Shown in pieces: positions 17,629 through 26,555 of a stretch of DNA of 64,000 bases (positions are counted from its first letter, which is position 1; each line of letters begins with the position of its first letter). The notes under the pieces are model-generated. The model saw nothing but the letters and a program-made list of their open reading frames with translations, was not told where the DNA came from and did no database searches. Position numbers and translations under genes: made by a program. Location: assembly GCF_011090185.1 (NCBI RefSeq), contig NZ_JAAFGS010000008.1, positions 1 to 64,000 of the forward strand. The letters are read 5' to 3'. The stretch comes from Saccharibacillus alkalitolerans (GTDB lineage: Bacteria > Bacillota > Bacilli > Paenibacillales > Paenibacillaceae).

Positions 17629-19401
17629 TTACTCAGCGCGCAGCACGGTATATCCGTACGCCGGCAGTTCGATCGTCAGCTTGCCGCCGTCCGCGCTCAG
17701 GCTGCCTTCTTCGGAAGCTTCCGCTTCCGCGCCGCCCGCGTACAGCACGCTCCACGCCGCGCGTTCGCCCGCTTCGACGCCCGCGCTCTGCGCCTCGTCC
17801 GAAGCGTTCAGGGCGACGATGAACGTCCCGTCTTCGTCCTGGCGCCGGTAAACGACGACGCTGCCGCCTTCTTCGGCGTGCAGGAAGTCGAAGCTTCCCG
17901 TGCGCAGCGCGCTGTGCTCCAGGCGCAGGGCGATCATCTTTTTATAAAAGGCATGCAGATCGCGGTCCTGCTTCTCTTCGTCCCATTCCATGCATTTGCG
18001 GCAGTCCGGGTCCGGGCCTCCGTCGATGCCGATCTCGTCGCCGTAGTAAACGCACGGCGTGCCGGGATACGTCAGCTGGAACGCCGCGGCGAGCTTCAGC
18101 TTGTTCTTGTCGCCTTCGGCGATCGTGAGCGCGCGCGGCGTATCGTGGCTGTCCAGCAGGTTGAACGCGGCCTGCATGACCGGCAGCGGGTAGCGGGCCA
18201 GCTGCGCGGCGATCGAGTGCGAGAATTTCTGCGCGTCCGTCTTGTTTTTGGCGAAAAAGTCCAGCGCCGCGTACGTGAACGGATAGTTCATCGCGGAATC
18301 GAACTGGTCGCCCTGCAGCCACGGCGTCGCTTCGTGCCACAGCTCGCCCAGGATGTACGCTTCCGGATTCGCTTCCTTGACGACCGTGCGGAATTCGCGC
18401 CAGAAGCGGTGATCCACCTCGTCCGCCACGTCCAGCCGCCAGCCGTCGAAGCCGATCTCGCCGATCCAATAGCGTGCCGCTTCGAGCAGGTATTTTTTGA
18501 CTTCCGGATGGCCGGTGTTGAACTTCGGCATATTCGGCTCGAAGCTGAACGTTTCGTACGTCGGGATGCCGTCTTTGACGTCGATCGGGAATTCGCGAAC
18601 GTGGAACCAATCCTTATACTGCGATTTTTCGCCTTTTTCCTTCACGTCGACGAACGGTTTGAACGTTTTGCCGGAATGGTTGAATACGGCGTCCAGCAGG
18701 ACGCGGATGCCGCGCCCGTGGCATTCCGCGATCAGCTTCTTCAGCGTCTCGATATCGCCGAAGTGCGGATCGAGCTGCATGTAGTCTTCCGTATCGTATT
18801 TATGGTTGCTCGGCGCTTTGAACATCGGGGTGAAGTAGATCGCGTTGACGCCGAGGTCGGCGATGTAGTCGAGATGCTGCCGCACGCCTTCCAGGTCTCC
18901 GCCGAAGAAGCTGTCCGTTTCCGGCTTGCCGCCCCAAGGCTGCACGTTTTCGGGATCGCGGGATTTGTCGCCGTTTGCGAAGCGTTCCGGGAAAATCTGA
19001 TAAAAGACGGCATTCTTCGCCCAGTCCGGCGTCTGCAGGATATCTTCCCGGTTAATGTAGGCGATTTCGTAAAAGTCGTCGAACGTTTCGCGTTCCGTAT
19101 GGTGGAAGCCGTCCTCGTTCATCCAGACTTTCTCGCTGCCGCTTTCCAGCCGGAAGCCGTACTTCAGGCGGCGGTAAGGCGGTTTGACTTCGCACTCCCA
19201 GTAGTCGAACAAAGCGTCGGATGCGAAAATGCGCATCGCCGTTTCTTCTTTGGTCCGGTCCCAGGCGTATTTGTCGCCGCCGATCACGAATACGCGTTCC
19301 ACGTCGTTTTTCTTGGTGCGGATGCGCAGATGGACGGTCTCTTTGTCCGCCGTGTAAGCCCAGTTCAGCTTCGGCCGGTGTTCAATCGCTTCAAGCATCA
19401 T
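17629..19401 (-). CDS. Cyclomaltodextrinase / neopullulanase (GH13_20)
   Basis: A 590-residue cytoplasmic GH13 enzyme with the N-terminal beta-sandwich (about 1-125) typical of cyclomaltodextrinase, maltogenic amylase and neopullulanase. The catalytic triad is Asp324 (WRLDVAD), Glu353 (LGELWHE) and Asp420 (LLDSHDT), at almost the canonical family positions. No signal peptide is present. Two adjacent ATGs (19401, 19398) follow AGGGGG. The 54-codon in-frame extension upstream has no ribosome site and runs across the operator, so it is rejected. An AAACGTTT operator at 19443 places it in the maltose regulon, where it would split imported maltodextrins or cyclodextrins for maltose phosphorylase. 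Confidence 0.9.
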   Translation of the reverse strand: MMLEAIEHRPKLNWAYTADKETVHLRIRTKKNDVERVFVIGGDKYAWDRTKEETAMRIFASDALFDYWECEVKPPYRRLKYGFRLESGSEKVWMNEDGFHHTERETFDDFYEIAYINREDILQTPDWAKNAVFYQIFPERFANGDKSRDPENVQPWGGKPETDSFFGGDLEGVRQHLDYIADLGVNAIYFTPMFKAPSNHKYDTEDYMQLDPHFGDIETLKKLIAECHGRGIRVLLDAVFNHSGKTFKPFVDVKEKGEKSQYKDWFHVREFPIDVKDGIPTYETFSFEPNMPKFNTGHPEVKKYLLEAARYWIGEIGFDGWRLDVADEVDHRFWREFRTVVKEANPEAYILGELWHEATPWLQGDQFDSAMNYPFTYAALDFFAKNKTDAQKFSHSIAAQLARYPLPVMQAAFNLLDSHDTPRALTIAEGDKNKLKLAAAFQLTYPGTPCVYYGDEIGIDGGPDPDCRKCMEWDEEKQDRDLHAFYKKMIALRLEHSALRTGSFDFLHAEEGGSVVVYRRQDEDGTFIVALNASDEAQSAGVEAGERAAWSVLYAGGAEAEASEEGSLSADGGKLTIELPAYGYTVLRAE

Positions 19402-19440
19402 CGAATGAAATCCCCCTTGAGTATTGGAATGTTGAATAGT

Positions 19441-19453
19441 GCAAACGTTTTGC
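19441..19453. promoter_or_regulatory. MalR-type operator upstream of the GH13_20 gene
   Basis: GCAAACGTTTTGC is nearly palindromic and has the same AAACGTTT core (19443-19450) as the malP and malE operators 17 kb away, 40 bases before the start codon. Confidence 0.72.
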
Positions 19454-19561
19454 CGGTGAACCGACAAGATGATATTACCATCAAAAGGCAAGCGGGAAAC
19501 AGAGCGGGAAAATCGAAATATCCATGCCCGAAGGAGACGCGAAAATGCCCGCCGAAACGGC

Positions 19562-19598
19562 AAAAGCCCGCTTCCCCGAAGGTGCAGGGGAGGCGGGC
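19562..19598 (-). terminator. Terminator of the zinc-ribbon membrane protein gene
   Basis: A 12-base stem, GCCCGCTTCCCC (19566-19577) with GGGGAGGCGGGC (19587-19598), followed on the minus strand by TTTTG. Confidence 0.8.
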
Positions 19599-19662
19599 CG
19601 TCAAATCGTCTTCAAAAAAGTTCCACGTGGAATGCTTGGATGCATGCGCGTTTGCCGGTTCG

Positions 19663-20058
19663 CTACAGCGGCATCAGATCGCGGTTTTTGGCCGACTTGC
19701 GGCATTCCTTGCAGATTCCGACCAGATTGCCGTATTCGTCGGCGAAGAAGCCGACCGAATCGCTTTTTTTGCGGCAGTGGGAGCAGGACTGCAGCAGGCC
19801 TTCGCCGGCCTTGGGCACGAACCTGCGGATTTCCGCTCCTGCGGGCGACGCGGCTTTGCGTTTGAACTTGAGCGTCTCCGGGCCGGCGGTACTTCCCGCA
19901 GCTTCCTGCAGCTTGAGTTTGCGGCGGCGGGCGGCGGTCAGGTCGACGATGTTGCTCGCCGCCCGGCGGTTTCTTCTCGAACGGATCACAAGAACCGCGG
20001 TCAGCGCGCAGGCCAACACGGCCGCGCCCAGCATCCACGTCAGTTCGACAGGCATCAT
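19663..20058 (-). CDS. Small membrane protein with a Cys4 zinc ribbon
   Basis: A 131-residue protein not matching a family I can name. Residues 7-25 form one hydrophobic segment followed by a very basic stretch (IRSRRNRRA), which predicts the C-terminal part in the cytoplasm. The C-terminal third has CSHC (about residues 92-95) and CKEC (about 116-119), a CxxC-x20-CxxC arrangement that likely binds zinc. The sequence between them (FADEYGNLVGIC) resembles short zinc ribbons. GGAGG precedes ATG 20058. It has its own terminator and no partner gene. Function unknown. Confidence 0.7.
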   Translation of the reverse strand: MMPVELTWMLGAAVLACALTAVLVIRSRRNRRAASNIVDLTAARRRKLKLQEAAGSTAGPETLKFKRKAASPAGAEIRRFVPKAGEGLLQSCSHCRKKSDSVGFFADEYGNLVGICKECRKSAKNRDLMPL

Positions 20059-20350
20059 AACGGGTTCCCTCCTCGGTGATGGTTTGAACTTGCTGTCTTG
20101 GGCTTGCTATGGTCAATGGACGTAACGGTGAGAAAAAGAGGATACGACCGAATAGGTAGTGTGCGGAATTTGTAACTCTTATTACCCTTGCGCCGGGAGG
20201 GAAGAAACGGGACTTTTTAAGGAAAAATGGAATCGGAAAAGGAGGGAGCATGTGCCGGAAAGCGCAAATGCTGATATCATGAATGCAGGACGGGCGCCGG
20301 TTCGGCGGAGACCGGATTGCGGGGCTGCCCGAAGTGGGAGGATTCGACAA

Positions 20351-21028
20351 GTGACGAAAAAAACGGTGCTGTATATCGAAGACGAGCGGCAGATCGGCGA
20401 GTGGGTCGTTCGGAATCTGGAGGAGCGGGGCTACGGCGTAATCTGGCTGGAAAGCGGGGACGGAGCGTCGGAGGCGGCCGAGACATGCGACGCCGCCGTG
20501 CTGGACATCATGCTTCCGGGGCTCGACGGCTTCACGGTCGGCCAGCGGCTGAAGCGCGATCATCCCGATCTGCCGGTCATGATGCTCTCGGCGCGCACGG
20601 CGATCGACGACAAGCTCGAAGCGCTGCGTTTTGCCGACGATTACCTGACCAAGCCGTTCCACCCCGACGAATTGGCCGCTCGTATCGAAGTGATGCTGCG
20701 GCGCAGCGCGCCGGCCGAACCGGAAGCCCGCCGAATCGGGCATCTGCTCGTGTACGAACGCGAGAATCGGGTCGTGGACGCGGACAGCGGCGAGGAAATC
20801 GCGCTGACGGGCAAGCAGTTTCATATCTTCATGTACTTTTTGCGCCATCTGGGCCAGATCTTGACGAAAGAGCAGATCTACGAAGCGGTATGGGGCGAGC
20901 CTTACATAGACGGCGACAAGACGCTGATGGTGCACATCCGCTATCTTCGCGAGAAGATCGAGCGCGATCCCGGAAGCCCGGAGATCGTGGAGACGATCCG
21001 CGGCATCGGCTATCGGGCGCGGGGATGA
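20351..21028 (+). CDS. Two-component response regulator (OmpR/PhoB type)
   Basis: A 225-residue regulator. The receiver domain has phosphoacceptor Asp52 (AVLDIMLPG), the acidic pair at Glu10-Asp11 and Lys in YLTKPFHP. A winged-helix output domain (about 125-225) ends GIGYRARG. The start is GTG 20351 after GGGAGG. It overlaps the kinase gene by four bases (ATGA), so the two are co-translated. Gene targets are unknown. The nearest downstream candidates are the ABC/M50 operon and, further on, the immunity-type ABC transporter. Confidence 0.9.
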   Translation: MTKKTVLYIEDERQIGEWVVRNLEERGYGVIWLESGDGASEAAETCDAAVLDIMLPGLDGFTVGQRLKRDHPDLPVMMLSARTAIDDKLEALRFADDYLTKPFHPDELAARIEVMLRRSAPAEPEARRIGHLLVYERENRVVDADSGEEIALTGKQFHIFMYFLRHLGQILTKEQIYEAVWGEPYIDGDKTLMVHIRYLREKIERDPGSPEIVETIRGIGYRARG

Positions 21029-22596
21029 GGAAGAACGGCAAAAAGGCGGGGACGGCGGCCAAGTTTCGGCATACGCTGATGGCCCGTTATCTGATGCTGG
21101 TGGGATTCGCCATTTTTCTGCTTCCCCTCATCCTGATCGTAGTCATGTTTTTGTATCTGGGCTACATCTATCTGGTCTGGCAGCCGGAGAAGGCCGATAT
21201 CGATTCCGTCTCCTTCGTGTCGGCTGCGGACCTGGAACAAGATTGGCATGATTTGGCGGCGTCGCTGGACGGCGCGTCCGCGGAGGAGATCGTTCGGGCG
21301 GTGGAATCGTTCCGGGAAAGCAACCCGCTCGTTTCCGTCGCGGCCGTCGACGCGAAGGGACGAACGCTGTTCGAAGCGCCTCGGCGGACAGACATGCCGG
21401 ATACCTGGACGCCGGGCCGGACGGCGGAATATATGAAGCGGGCCGCGGCGTACAACGCGCCGAATTTCGCCGTCGTCGCCTTCGTCGGAGAAGGAGAGGA
21501 CGGGATGCGGGACACCCGGCAGGGATTTATCGTGGCGGAAGTGCCCCGGACGCTGACCGTCTCGTCGGTACCGAACCAGAACGCCAGGCTGCCGCAGATC
21601 GTCGCCGTATCGCTGTTCGTGCTGCTGTTTTTGCTGTTCGCCTTCATGTCGTGGGCGTTCTTCTACCGTATCCGCAAACGGCTCGTCCGCCTGCAGGAAG
21701 CGATGACCGCTTACGACGAAGCGGGCATTCCGCTGCCGGTGGGACCCGGCAGGCGGCAGGACGAAATCGCCGACCTGGAGCAGACGTTCAACGCAATGGT
21801 GCGCAAGCTGCGGGAAGGACGCGACCGGGAGAGGGAGGAGGAAGAGCTGCGCAAGAAGCTGATCGCCAATTTGTCGCATGACCTGCGGACGCCTCTGACG
21901 GTTATCCGCAGCCATGCCTATTCGTTGGAGAGCGAACCGCTCGGCGAGCGCGGACGCGAGTCGCTGAACCTGATGGCGCGCAAGCTGGACGACCTCGGCG
22001 GATTGATCGACAATCTGCTCTCGTATACGCTGATCGCAGCCGGTCGCTATCCGATGCGGCTGGAAGAGACGGACGTGCTCCGCCTCGTGCGCACGGCGGC
22101 GGCGCAGTGGTATCCGGTGTTCGAGAAGGAAGGCATGGAGGTCGATGCCGACCTGCCGGAAGAGGCGCTCGTCTGGCGAGTCGACCGGGAATGGTTCGTC
22201 CGCATCTTGGACAATCTGTTCCAGAACGCGGTACGTCATGCAAAAGAGGGACGGTATATCGGTCTTTCGCTCGGGCCCGAGGAAGAGGGCGGGCTGCGGA
22301 CGCTGCAAATTCGGGATAAAGGACCGGGGATCAAACGGACGGCGGCAGCGCCGGCCGCTGATGCTGCAGGAGGATCGGCCCGGATCGCCGAAGCGGTACA
22401 GGCGGCGGACACAGCGACCGACGGTTCGGAGGAACGGCGGAAGCCTTTCAATCCGGCGCTCGGAGCGGGGATCGGCCTGTCGATCGTGGATCTGATGATC
22501 CGCGAAATGGGAATGAGCTGGACGATCGAGAGCGGAGACGGCGGAACGCTCGTGACGATCAGGCCTTCGCCTGCGCCCGAGCGGCTGCCGGAATGA
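21025..22596 (+). CDS. Sensor histidine kinase with atypical ATP lid
   Basis: A 523-residue membrane kinase, partner of the regulator before it. Membrane segments at about 22-50 and 190-212 bracket a roughly 140-residue extracellular sensor domain. HAMP-like and coiled regions follow, then the phospho-acceptor His285 in NLSHDLRTPL, the N box DNLFQNAVRHAK, G1 DKGPGIK and G2 GAGIGLSIV. Between G1 and G2 the usual F box (RFYR-like) is missing and is replaced by about 40 Ala/Asp/Glu-rich residues, so ATP handling may be unusual. A terminator follows. Confidence 0.9.
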   Translation: MRKNGKKAGTAAKFRHTLMARYLMLVGFAIFLLPLILIVVMFLYLGYIYLVWQPEKADIDSVSFVSAADLEQDWHDLAASLDGASAEEIVRAVESFRESNPLVSVAAVDAKGRTLFEAPRRTDMPDTWTPGRTAEYMKRAAAYNAPNFAVVAFVGEGEDGMRDTRQGFIVAEVPRTLTVSSVPNQNARLPQIVAVSLFVLLFLLFAFMSWAFFYRIRKRLVRLQEAMTAYDEAGIPLPVGPGRRQDEIADLEQTFNAMVRKLREGRDREREEEELRKKLIANLSHDLRTPLTVIRSHAYSLESEPLGERGRESLNLMARKLDDLGGLIDNLLSYTLIAAGRYPMRLEETDVLRLVRTAAAQWYPVFEKEGMEVDADLPEEALVWRVDREWFVRILDNLFQNAVRHAKEGRYIGLSLGPEEEGGLRTLQIRDKGPGIKRTAAAPAADAAGGSARIAEAVQAADTATDGSEERRKPFNPALGAGIGLSIVDLMIREMGMSWTIESGDGGTLVTIRPSPAPERLPE

Positions 22597-22647
22597 AGCT
22601 GAGGCTGAGGGCTTATGGGGAGCCGGGGGCCGTAGATCGTGCGCGAT

Positions 22648-22677
22648 AAGGGCGAGTCATGGGGACTCGCCCTTTTT
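22648..22677 (+). terminator. Terminator of the two-component operon
   Basis: AAGGGCGAGTC (22648-22658), a short loop and GACTCGCCCTT (22664-22674), ending in TTTTT. Confidence 0.85.
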
Positions 22678-22955
22678 GTCGTTTTCTCGGCCCGGCGAGG
22701 CGAACTTCCGTCTTTTTAACGATGTCGATGCGGCTCCGAGCACGCCGCCTCGGCCTATGCACACCCACCTTATCCATACATAGTCTCTATATACACACCG
22801 TGCCTCGATATACACACCTTCCATCCTCGTTTCTTTCCCGCTCTCCTTCCGATTTTCAGTTCGGCTTCTCTTCGACGAACCGCGCAGCCGTGCGGGTTTC
22901 GCTGATTTCAAAGTCATTTGTTCAGAACTTCGGCTACTCTTTTTTTCAAAAACGT

Positions 22956-22985
22956 TTGACAAAAATCTCCTGCCTGTAATATAGT
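22956..22985 (+). promoter_or_regulatory. Promoter of the ABC/M50 operon
   Basis: Perfect TTGACA (22956-22961), an 18-base spacer and TATAGT (22980-22985). The AAACGTTT motif found in the maltose operators overlaps the -35. Confidence 0.7.
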
Positions 22986-23007
22986 GTGCATATAGACATA
23001 CACACTA
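22982..23007. promoter_or_regulatory. Inverted-repeat operator over the -10
   Basis: TAGTGTG (22982-22988) and CACACTA (23001-23007) form a perfect 7-base inverted repeat with a 12-base spacer, covering the -10 and the expected transcription start. The position resembles operators of GntR/YtrA-type repressors of ABC operons, but no such regulator is encoded in this window. Confidence 0.6.
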
Positions 23008-23066
23008 ATCACTGTACATACACACCGAAGTGCACCTATAAAAAGCAAACGAAGGGAGCGAACGGC

Positions 23067-23963
23067 ATGACACTTTCGATCAACCGTCTCGGCAAACAAT
23101 ACGGAGGCAAATACGTCGTGGACGACATCACGCTGGAGGTCAAAGCGGGCGAAGCGTTCGGACTGCTGGGAGGCAACGGCGCGGGCAAAACGACGACGAT
23201 CCGCTCGGTGCTGGGACTGCTGGAATACGACCGGGGCGACGTGCTGTGGAACGGCAGGCCGTTCCTCGCGAACCGGCCGAGCGTCGGCTATCTGCCGGAA
23301 GAACGAGGTTTGTATCCGAAGGAGACGGTGAGCGAACAGCTCGTCTACCTGGCCCGCCTGGAAGGCATGAAACGCGGCGAAGCGCAGAAAGCGCTCAAGA
23401 CATGGCTTGAACGTCTCGGCATCGGCGAACACGAAAACAAGCGGCTCGAACAGCTGTCGAAAGGCAATCAGCAGAAGGTGCAGATCATCTCGGCTCTGAT
23501 TCATAATCCGGAACTGGTTATCCTGGACGAACCGTTCAGCGGACTTGATCCCGTCAATGCGGACATGCTGGCTTCGGTCGTCAAAGAGCAGATTGCAGTC
23601 GGCAAAGCGGTCGTCTTCTGCAGCCACCAGATGATGCAGGTCGAACAGTTCTGCGAGAACATCTGCATTATGAAAAAAGGCCGGATGCAGCTTAACGGCA
23701 AGCTGTCTGATATCAAGAGCGCGTACGGACGCAATAATCTGATCCTGCGAAGCGAAGCGGATCTGGCTCCGTTCCTGGAACGGAAAGGATTATCGGATAT
23801 TCGCCGCGATGCGCAGGAATGGACGATCAAGGTACAAGGCGAGTCGCAGGCGCACGAACTGATGCGGGATCTCGGTCAAGCCGGCGTGCCGATGCTCAAG
23901 TTCGAACTTAGAGAACCGTCGCTGCATGAAATCTTTATTGAAAAGGTGGGAGAAGCGGTATGA
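23067..23963 (+). CDS. ABC-2 exporter ATP-binding protein (NatA/YhaQ-like)
   Basis: A 298-residue ATPase. Walker A is GGNGAGKTT, the signature is LSKGNQQK, Walker B is LVILDEPFSGLDP and the switch His is in CSHQMM. The C-terminal 80 residues are the extension seen in drug/Na+ and peptide exporters. The start ATG 23067 follows GAAGGGA. The four-base ATGA overlap with the permease gene shows one unit. With the M50 protease downstream it resembles the YydHIJ organisation of Bacillus (peptidase plus ABC exporter). Confidence 0.9.
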   Translation: MTLSINRLGKQYGGKYVVDDITLEVKAGEAFGLLGGNGAGKTTTIRSVLGLLEYDRGDVLWNGRPFLANRPSVGYLPEERGLYPKETVSEQLVYLARLEGMKRGEAQKALKTWLERLGIGEHENKRLEQLSKGNQQKVQIISALIHNPELVILDEPFSGLDPVNADMLASVVKEQIAVGKAVVFCSHQMMQVEQFCENICIMKKGRMQLNGKLSDIKSAYGRNNLILRSEADLAPFLERKGLSDIRRDAQEWTIKVQGESQAHELMRDLGQAGVPMLKFELREPSLHEIFIEKVGEAV

Positions 23964-25270
23964 AAACATTCGGAATCGTATTCGGACACTCGTTTAAAGG
24001 GCGCGTTCGCTCCAAGTCGTTTACATGGATGACGCTTTTAATAGTGGCAGCAATTGCGGCGATCATATTGATCCCGAGATTCTTCGGCGGACAGGCACTG
24101 ACGGAAGGCACGGTCGCGGTCGTCAACAAATCGCCGCTGCCGATTGAAGCAAGCGAATTGACTTCGACCGTCTCGCCGATCTATGAATGGAAAATGGTAC
24201 CGGAGAGCGAATTGGCGGCGGAGCAGCAGCTGCTGCAAAGCGAAGACCTGGCGGCGATTGTCGTGATTGAGCGCAGTGCCGACGCTGCTGCAGCTCCGCA
24301 GATCGCACTCTCGGTGAACCGGAAAGATGATGTGAGCTTTGCTCCGAATCTGTCGGCTTACGTGGAGCGTCTGAACCTGAACGATCGTGTAGAGTCGCTG
24401 GGTTTGACGAATGAACAGGCTGCGTCGCTGACTATACAGCCGAGCTTGGAACTCAATGAGTTAAATGCCGGAGCCAAATCGTTTGCTGAAACTTATCTGC
24501 CGATTTATACGCTGTTGACGCTGATGTTCTTCATGATCTATTTCTTTGCCGGCAATGTGGCGACTTCGGTTGCTGAGGAGAAAGGATCGCGTATTCAGGA
24601 AATTCTGATTACCAAAGTCAGCCCGGTTCAGCTGCTGGCAGGCAAAGTCGTGGGCGTAGGTCTGGCGGGTATTCTGCAGTTTGCGATCATTGTCGGCTCA
24701 GGCGTTCTGCTCATGACATTTAGCGGCGCCGGAGAAAGTCTATCGCTGGGCGGACTCTCTGTTGACTTGTCGATTCTCGGTGTGCAGACGTTGGCTGTAG
24801 CCGCTGCAATGTTCATCCTCGGTTACTTCTTCTATGCGACCCTGTTTGCCGCAGCCGGTTCGATCGTCAGCCGCAGTGAAGAGGTAAACCAAGCGATTCT
24901 GCCTATTTCGATGGTGTTTATGGTAGGATTCTTTCTCGCTCTGATTGCACTTAAAGATCCGAATGGAACGCTGGCCGTCGCCTCCTCATACATTCCTTTA
25001 CTGACACCGATGGTGCTGCTGGTCCGGGTCGGTGCAGGCGAGCCGGCACTGATGGAGATCCTGCTGCCAATCCTGATTCTCGCCGTCTCGACGCTGCTTG
25101 TCGGACTGCTGTCGGCCAAGATTTACCGCGGCGGCGTGCTGCTGTACGGACAGAAGCCGTCGATCGGCACGATGCTGAAGATGCTGGGCGTGTCCAACAA
25201 ACCGGTTCGTCCGCAGGCTGTGTCTTCTGTACAAGCCGACAAAACAGGTAAACCAAGCGACGCGGCCTGA
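23960..25270 (+). CDS. ABC-2 exporter permease (NatB/YhaP-like)
   Basis: A 436-residue permease with one N-terminal membrane segment (about 18-37), a large extracytoplasmic domain (about 40-175) and five or six membrane segments in the C-terminal half (about 180-395), the NatB layout. It partners the ATPase immediately upstream. Base composition over this gene and the next is visibly less GC-rich than the surrounding genes, hinting at a separate origin for the operon. The substrate is unknown. Confidence 0.85.
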   Translation: MKTFGIVFGHSFKGRVRSKSFTWMTLLIVAAIAAIILIPRFFGGQALTEGTVAVVNKSPLPIEASELTSTVSPIYEWKMVPESELAAEQQLLQSEDLAAIVVIERSADAAAAPQIALSVNRKDDVSFAPNLSAYVERLNLNDRVESLGLTNEQAASLTIQPSLELNELNAGAKSFAETYLPIYTLLTLMFFMIYFFAGNVATSVAEEKGSRIQEILITKVSPVQLLAGKVVGVGLAGILQFAIIVGSGVLLMTFSGAGESLSLGGLSVDLSILGVQTLAVAAAMFILGYFFYATLFAAAGSIVSRSEEVNQAILPISMVFMVGFFLALIALKDPNGTLAVASSYIPLLTPMVLLVRVGAGEPALMEILLPILILAVSTLLVGLLSAKIYRGGVLLYGQKPSIGTMLKMLGVSNKPVRPQAVSSVQADKTGKPSDAA

Positions 25271-25292
25271 TATCTGCTAGGGAGGGATAACA

Positions 25293-26423
25293 ATGGGCCT
25301 ATTCAAAAAGCTTGCGCCACCCTTGATCGGTGCGTTAGCCGGCTGGTTCGGCTTTCTCGCGCTCAAGAATTTGCTGGAGATGGGCGGATCGCCGCTGTTC
25401 GAAGAAATCGGAGCGGGAGCCTCTCGGTTCGCTGGGTTTTGGCCGACAACCGCTTTGGTGATCGTGCTGGCTGCTTTGGCTATGTTCACGATTCTGGTGC
25501 ATGAATTTGGTCATATCCTGTCTGCCTTGTTGGTCGGAAACCGGATTACTCGCCTGTATTGGGGACCTTTTATCCTCTTGTTCCCGGAACGCCGGCTGCG
25601 TTTTACTTTCAGAAATAAACATTTCTTCGGTGCCATGCAGAATGAGATCGGAGCTTATAGAGACAAAGCTTCATTTGACAGAGCGATTCGTCGACAGCAG
25701 ATCGTCTATGTGGGAGGACCTGCTTTCAGTCTGGTAACTGGGATGATTGCTCTGAGTTTGGCACCTTCCTTATGGAGTCTGCCCGGCGGATACGGGGTGT
25801 TCTCTATCGCAATCGGACTTGCTACACTGTTCAGCGACGGCGTAAGCGCAGTTATGCTCGGCCGTCGGAATTTTGCACTGATGACGGGTTGGACGCTCCT
25901 CGTTCAGGATAAGCGGATGGATGCGGAGAAAAGGGACGTTCTGGAAAAAGACAGCATGCACTACCTGCAGAAAATAGCGGACTCTCCGCTTTCCCCCAAG
26001 GGACGAAACTTGTACGATTTATATCTGCTGTACGACGCGAAGCTGATGGAGATCGATCAGGCGGCGATAAGCCAACTGACCCGTGAGGCAGAGACGAACT
26101 GGTCTCAAGCGGAGGGTTCGAAGATCAAAATGAATAAAATGCGCCGCGATGTCACGATGATGATTTTGGGTGAAGAAATTGTCCGGCTGTGCGAAGCGGG
26201 CGAGCGGGATAAAGCTGTAACACTGTATGAACAGATCGGCGGCCGGGAGAACAAGCTCTCGCCGCTGCTGCTTAAGGCAAAAGCTTATATAGAAGGAACT
26301 GGGCCCGCAGTCGACGAGTACATGGCATCGGTTCGTTCGATGCAAAGCGATATTGCATCGTTTGGCGCCTTTTACGAATATGAGGAGCGCCGTCTGCGGC
26401 GTGCGGGCCTGCCGACAGTCTAA
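25293..26423 (+). CDS. M50-type intramembrane metalloprotease homologue
   Basis: A 376-residue membrane protein. The zinc motif HEFGH is at residues 70-74 within a hydrophobic segment (54-83), a GGP motif occurs at 141-143 and a second metal-site SDG at 181-183, the order found in site-2-protease-like M50 proteins. The C-terminal 170 residues are soluble and helical. AGGGAGG precedes ATG 25293, 22 bases after the permease, so it is in the ABC operon. It may process the exported or imported peptide or a signal protein. The asparagine of the classical NxxPxxxxDG motif is not obvious, so activity should be regarded as probable, not certain. Confidence 0.75.
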   Translation: MGLFKKLAPPLIGALAGWFGFLALKNLLEMGGSPLFEEIGAGASRFAGFWPTTALVIVLAALAMFTILVHEFGHILSALLVGNRITRLYWGPFILLFPERRLRFTFRNKHFFGAMQNEIGAYRDKASFDRAIRRQQIVYVGGPAFSLVTGMIALSLAPSLWSLPGGYGVFSIAIGLATLFSDGVSAVMLGRRNFALMTGWTLLVQDKRMDAEKRDVLEKDSMHYLQKIADSPLSPKGRNLYDLYLLYDAKLMEIDQAAISQLTREAETNWSQAEGSKIKMNKMRRDVTMMILGEEIVRLCEAGERDKAVTLYEQIGGRENKLSPLLLKAKAYIEGTGPAVDEYMASVRSMQSDIASFGAFYEYEERRLRRAGLPTV

Positions 26424-26555
26424 TCCAAGCGCAAAGCTGAATCTGAATCAAATCCAAATCAAATCCGAGATCCGTATCTTTCGTGGTTCTGGCAGCAACT
26501 TATCTTTTCATTATCATTCTTTCACTATTATTCATAACAAAAGGAGCGATTACTG

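Larger units (their letters stand above)
22678..23066. other. Regulatory region of the ABC/M50 operon
   Basis: After the terminator this stretch carries no credible gene. It holds several copies of ATACACAC (near 22790, 22810, 22998 and 23028), one AAACGTTT core (22950-22957), a promoter and an inverted repeat over its -10 (both listed separately). Confidence 0.65.

Noticed and set aside
19401-19563. 54-codon extension of the GH13_20 enzyme
   Set aside because: It runs through the operator at 19441 and lacks a ribosome site; the family begins at MLEAIEH.
22657-22979. Open frames of about 100 codons on both strands before the ABC/M50 operon
   Set aside because: They overlap a terminator and promoter elements and have no ribosome site.
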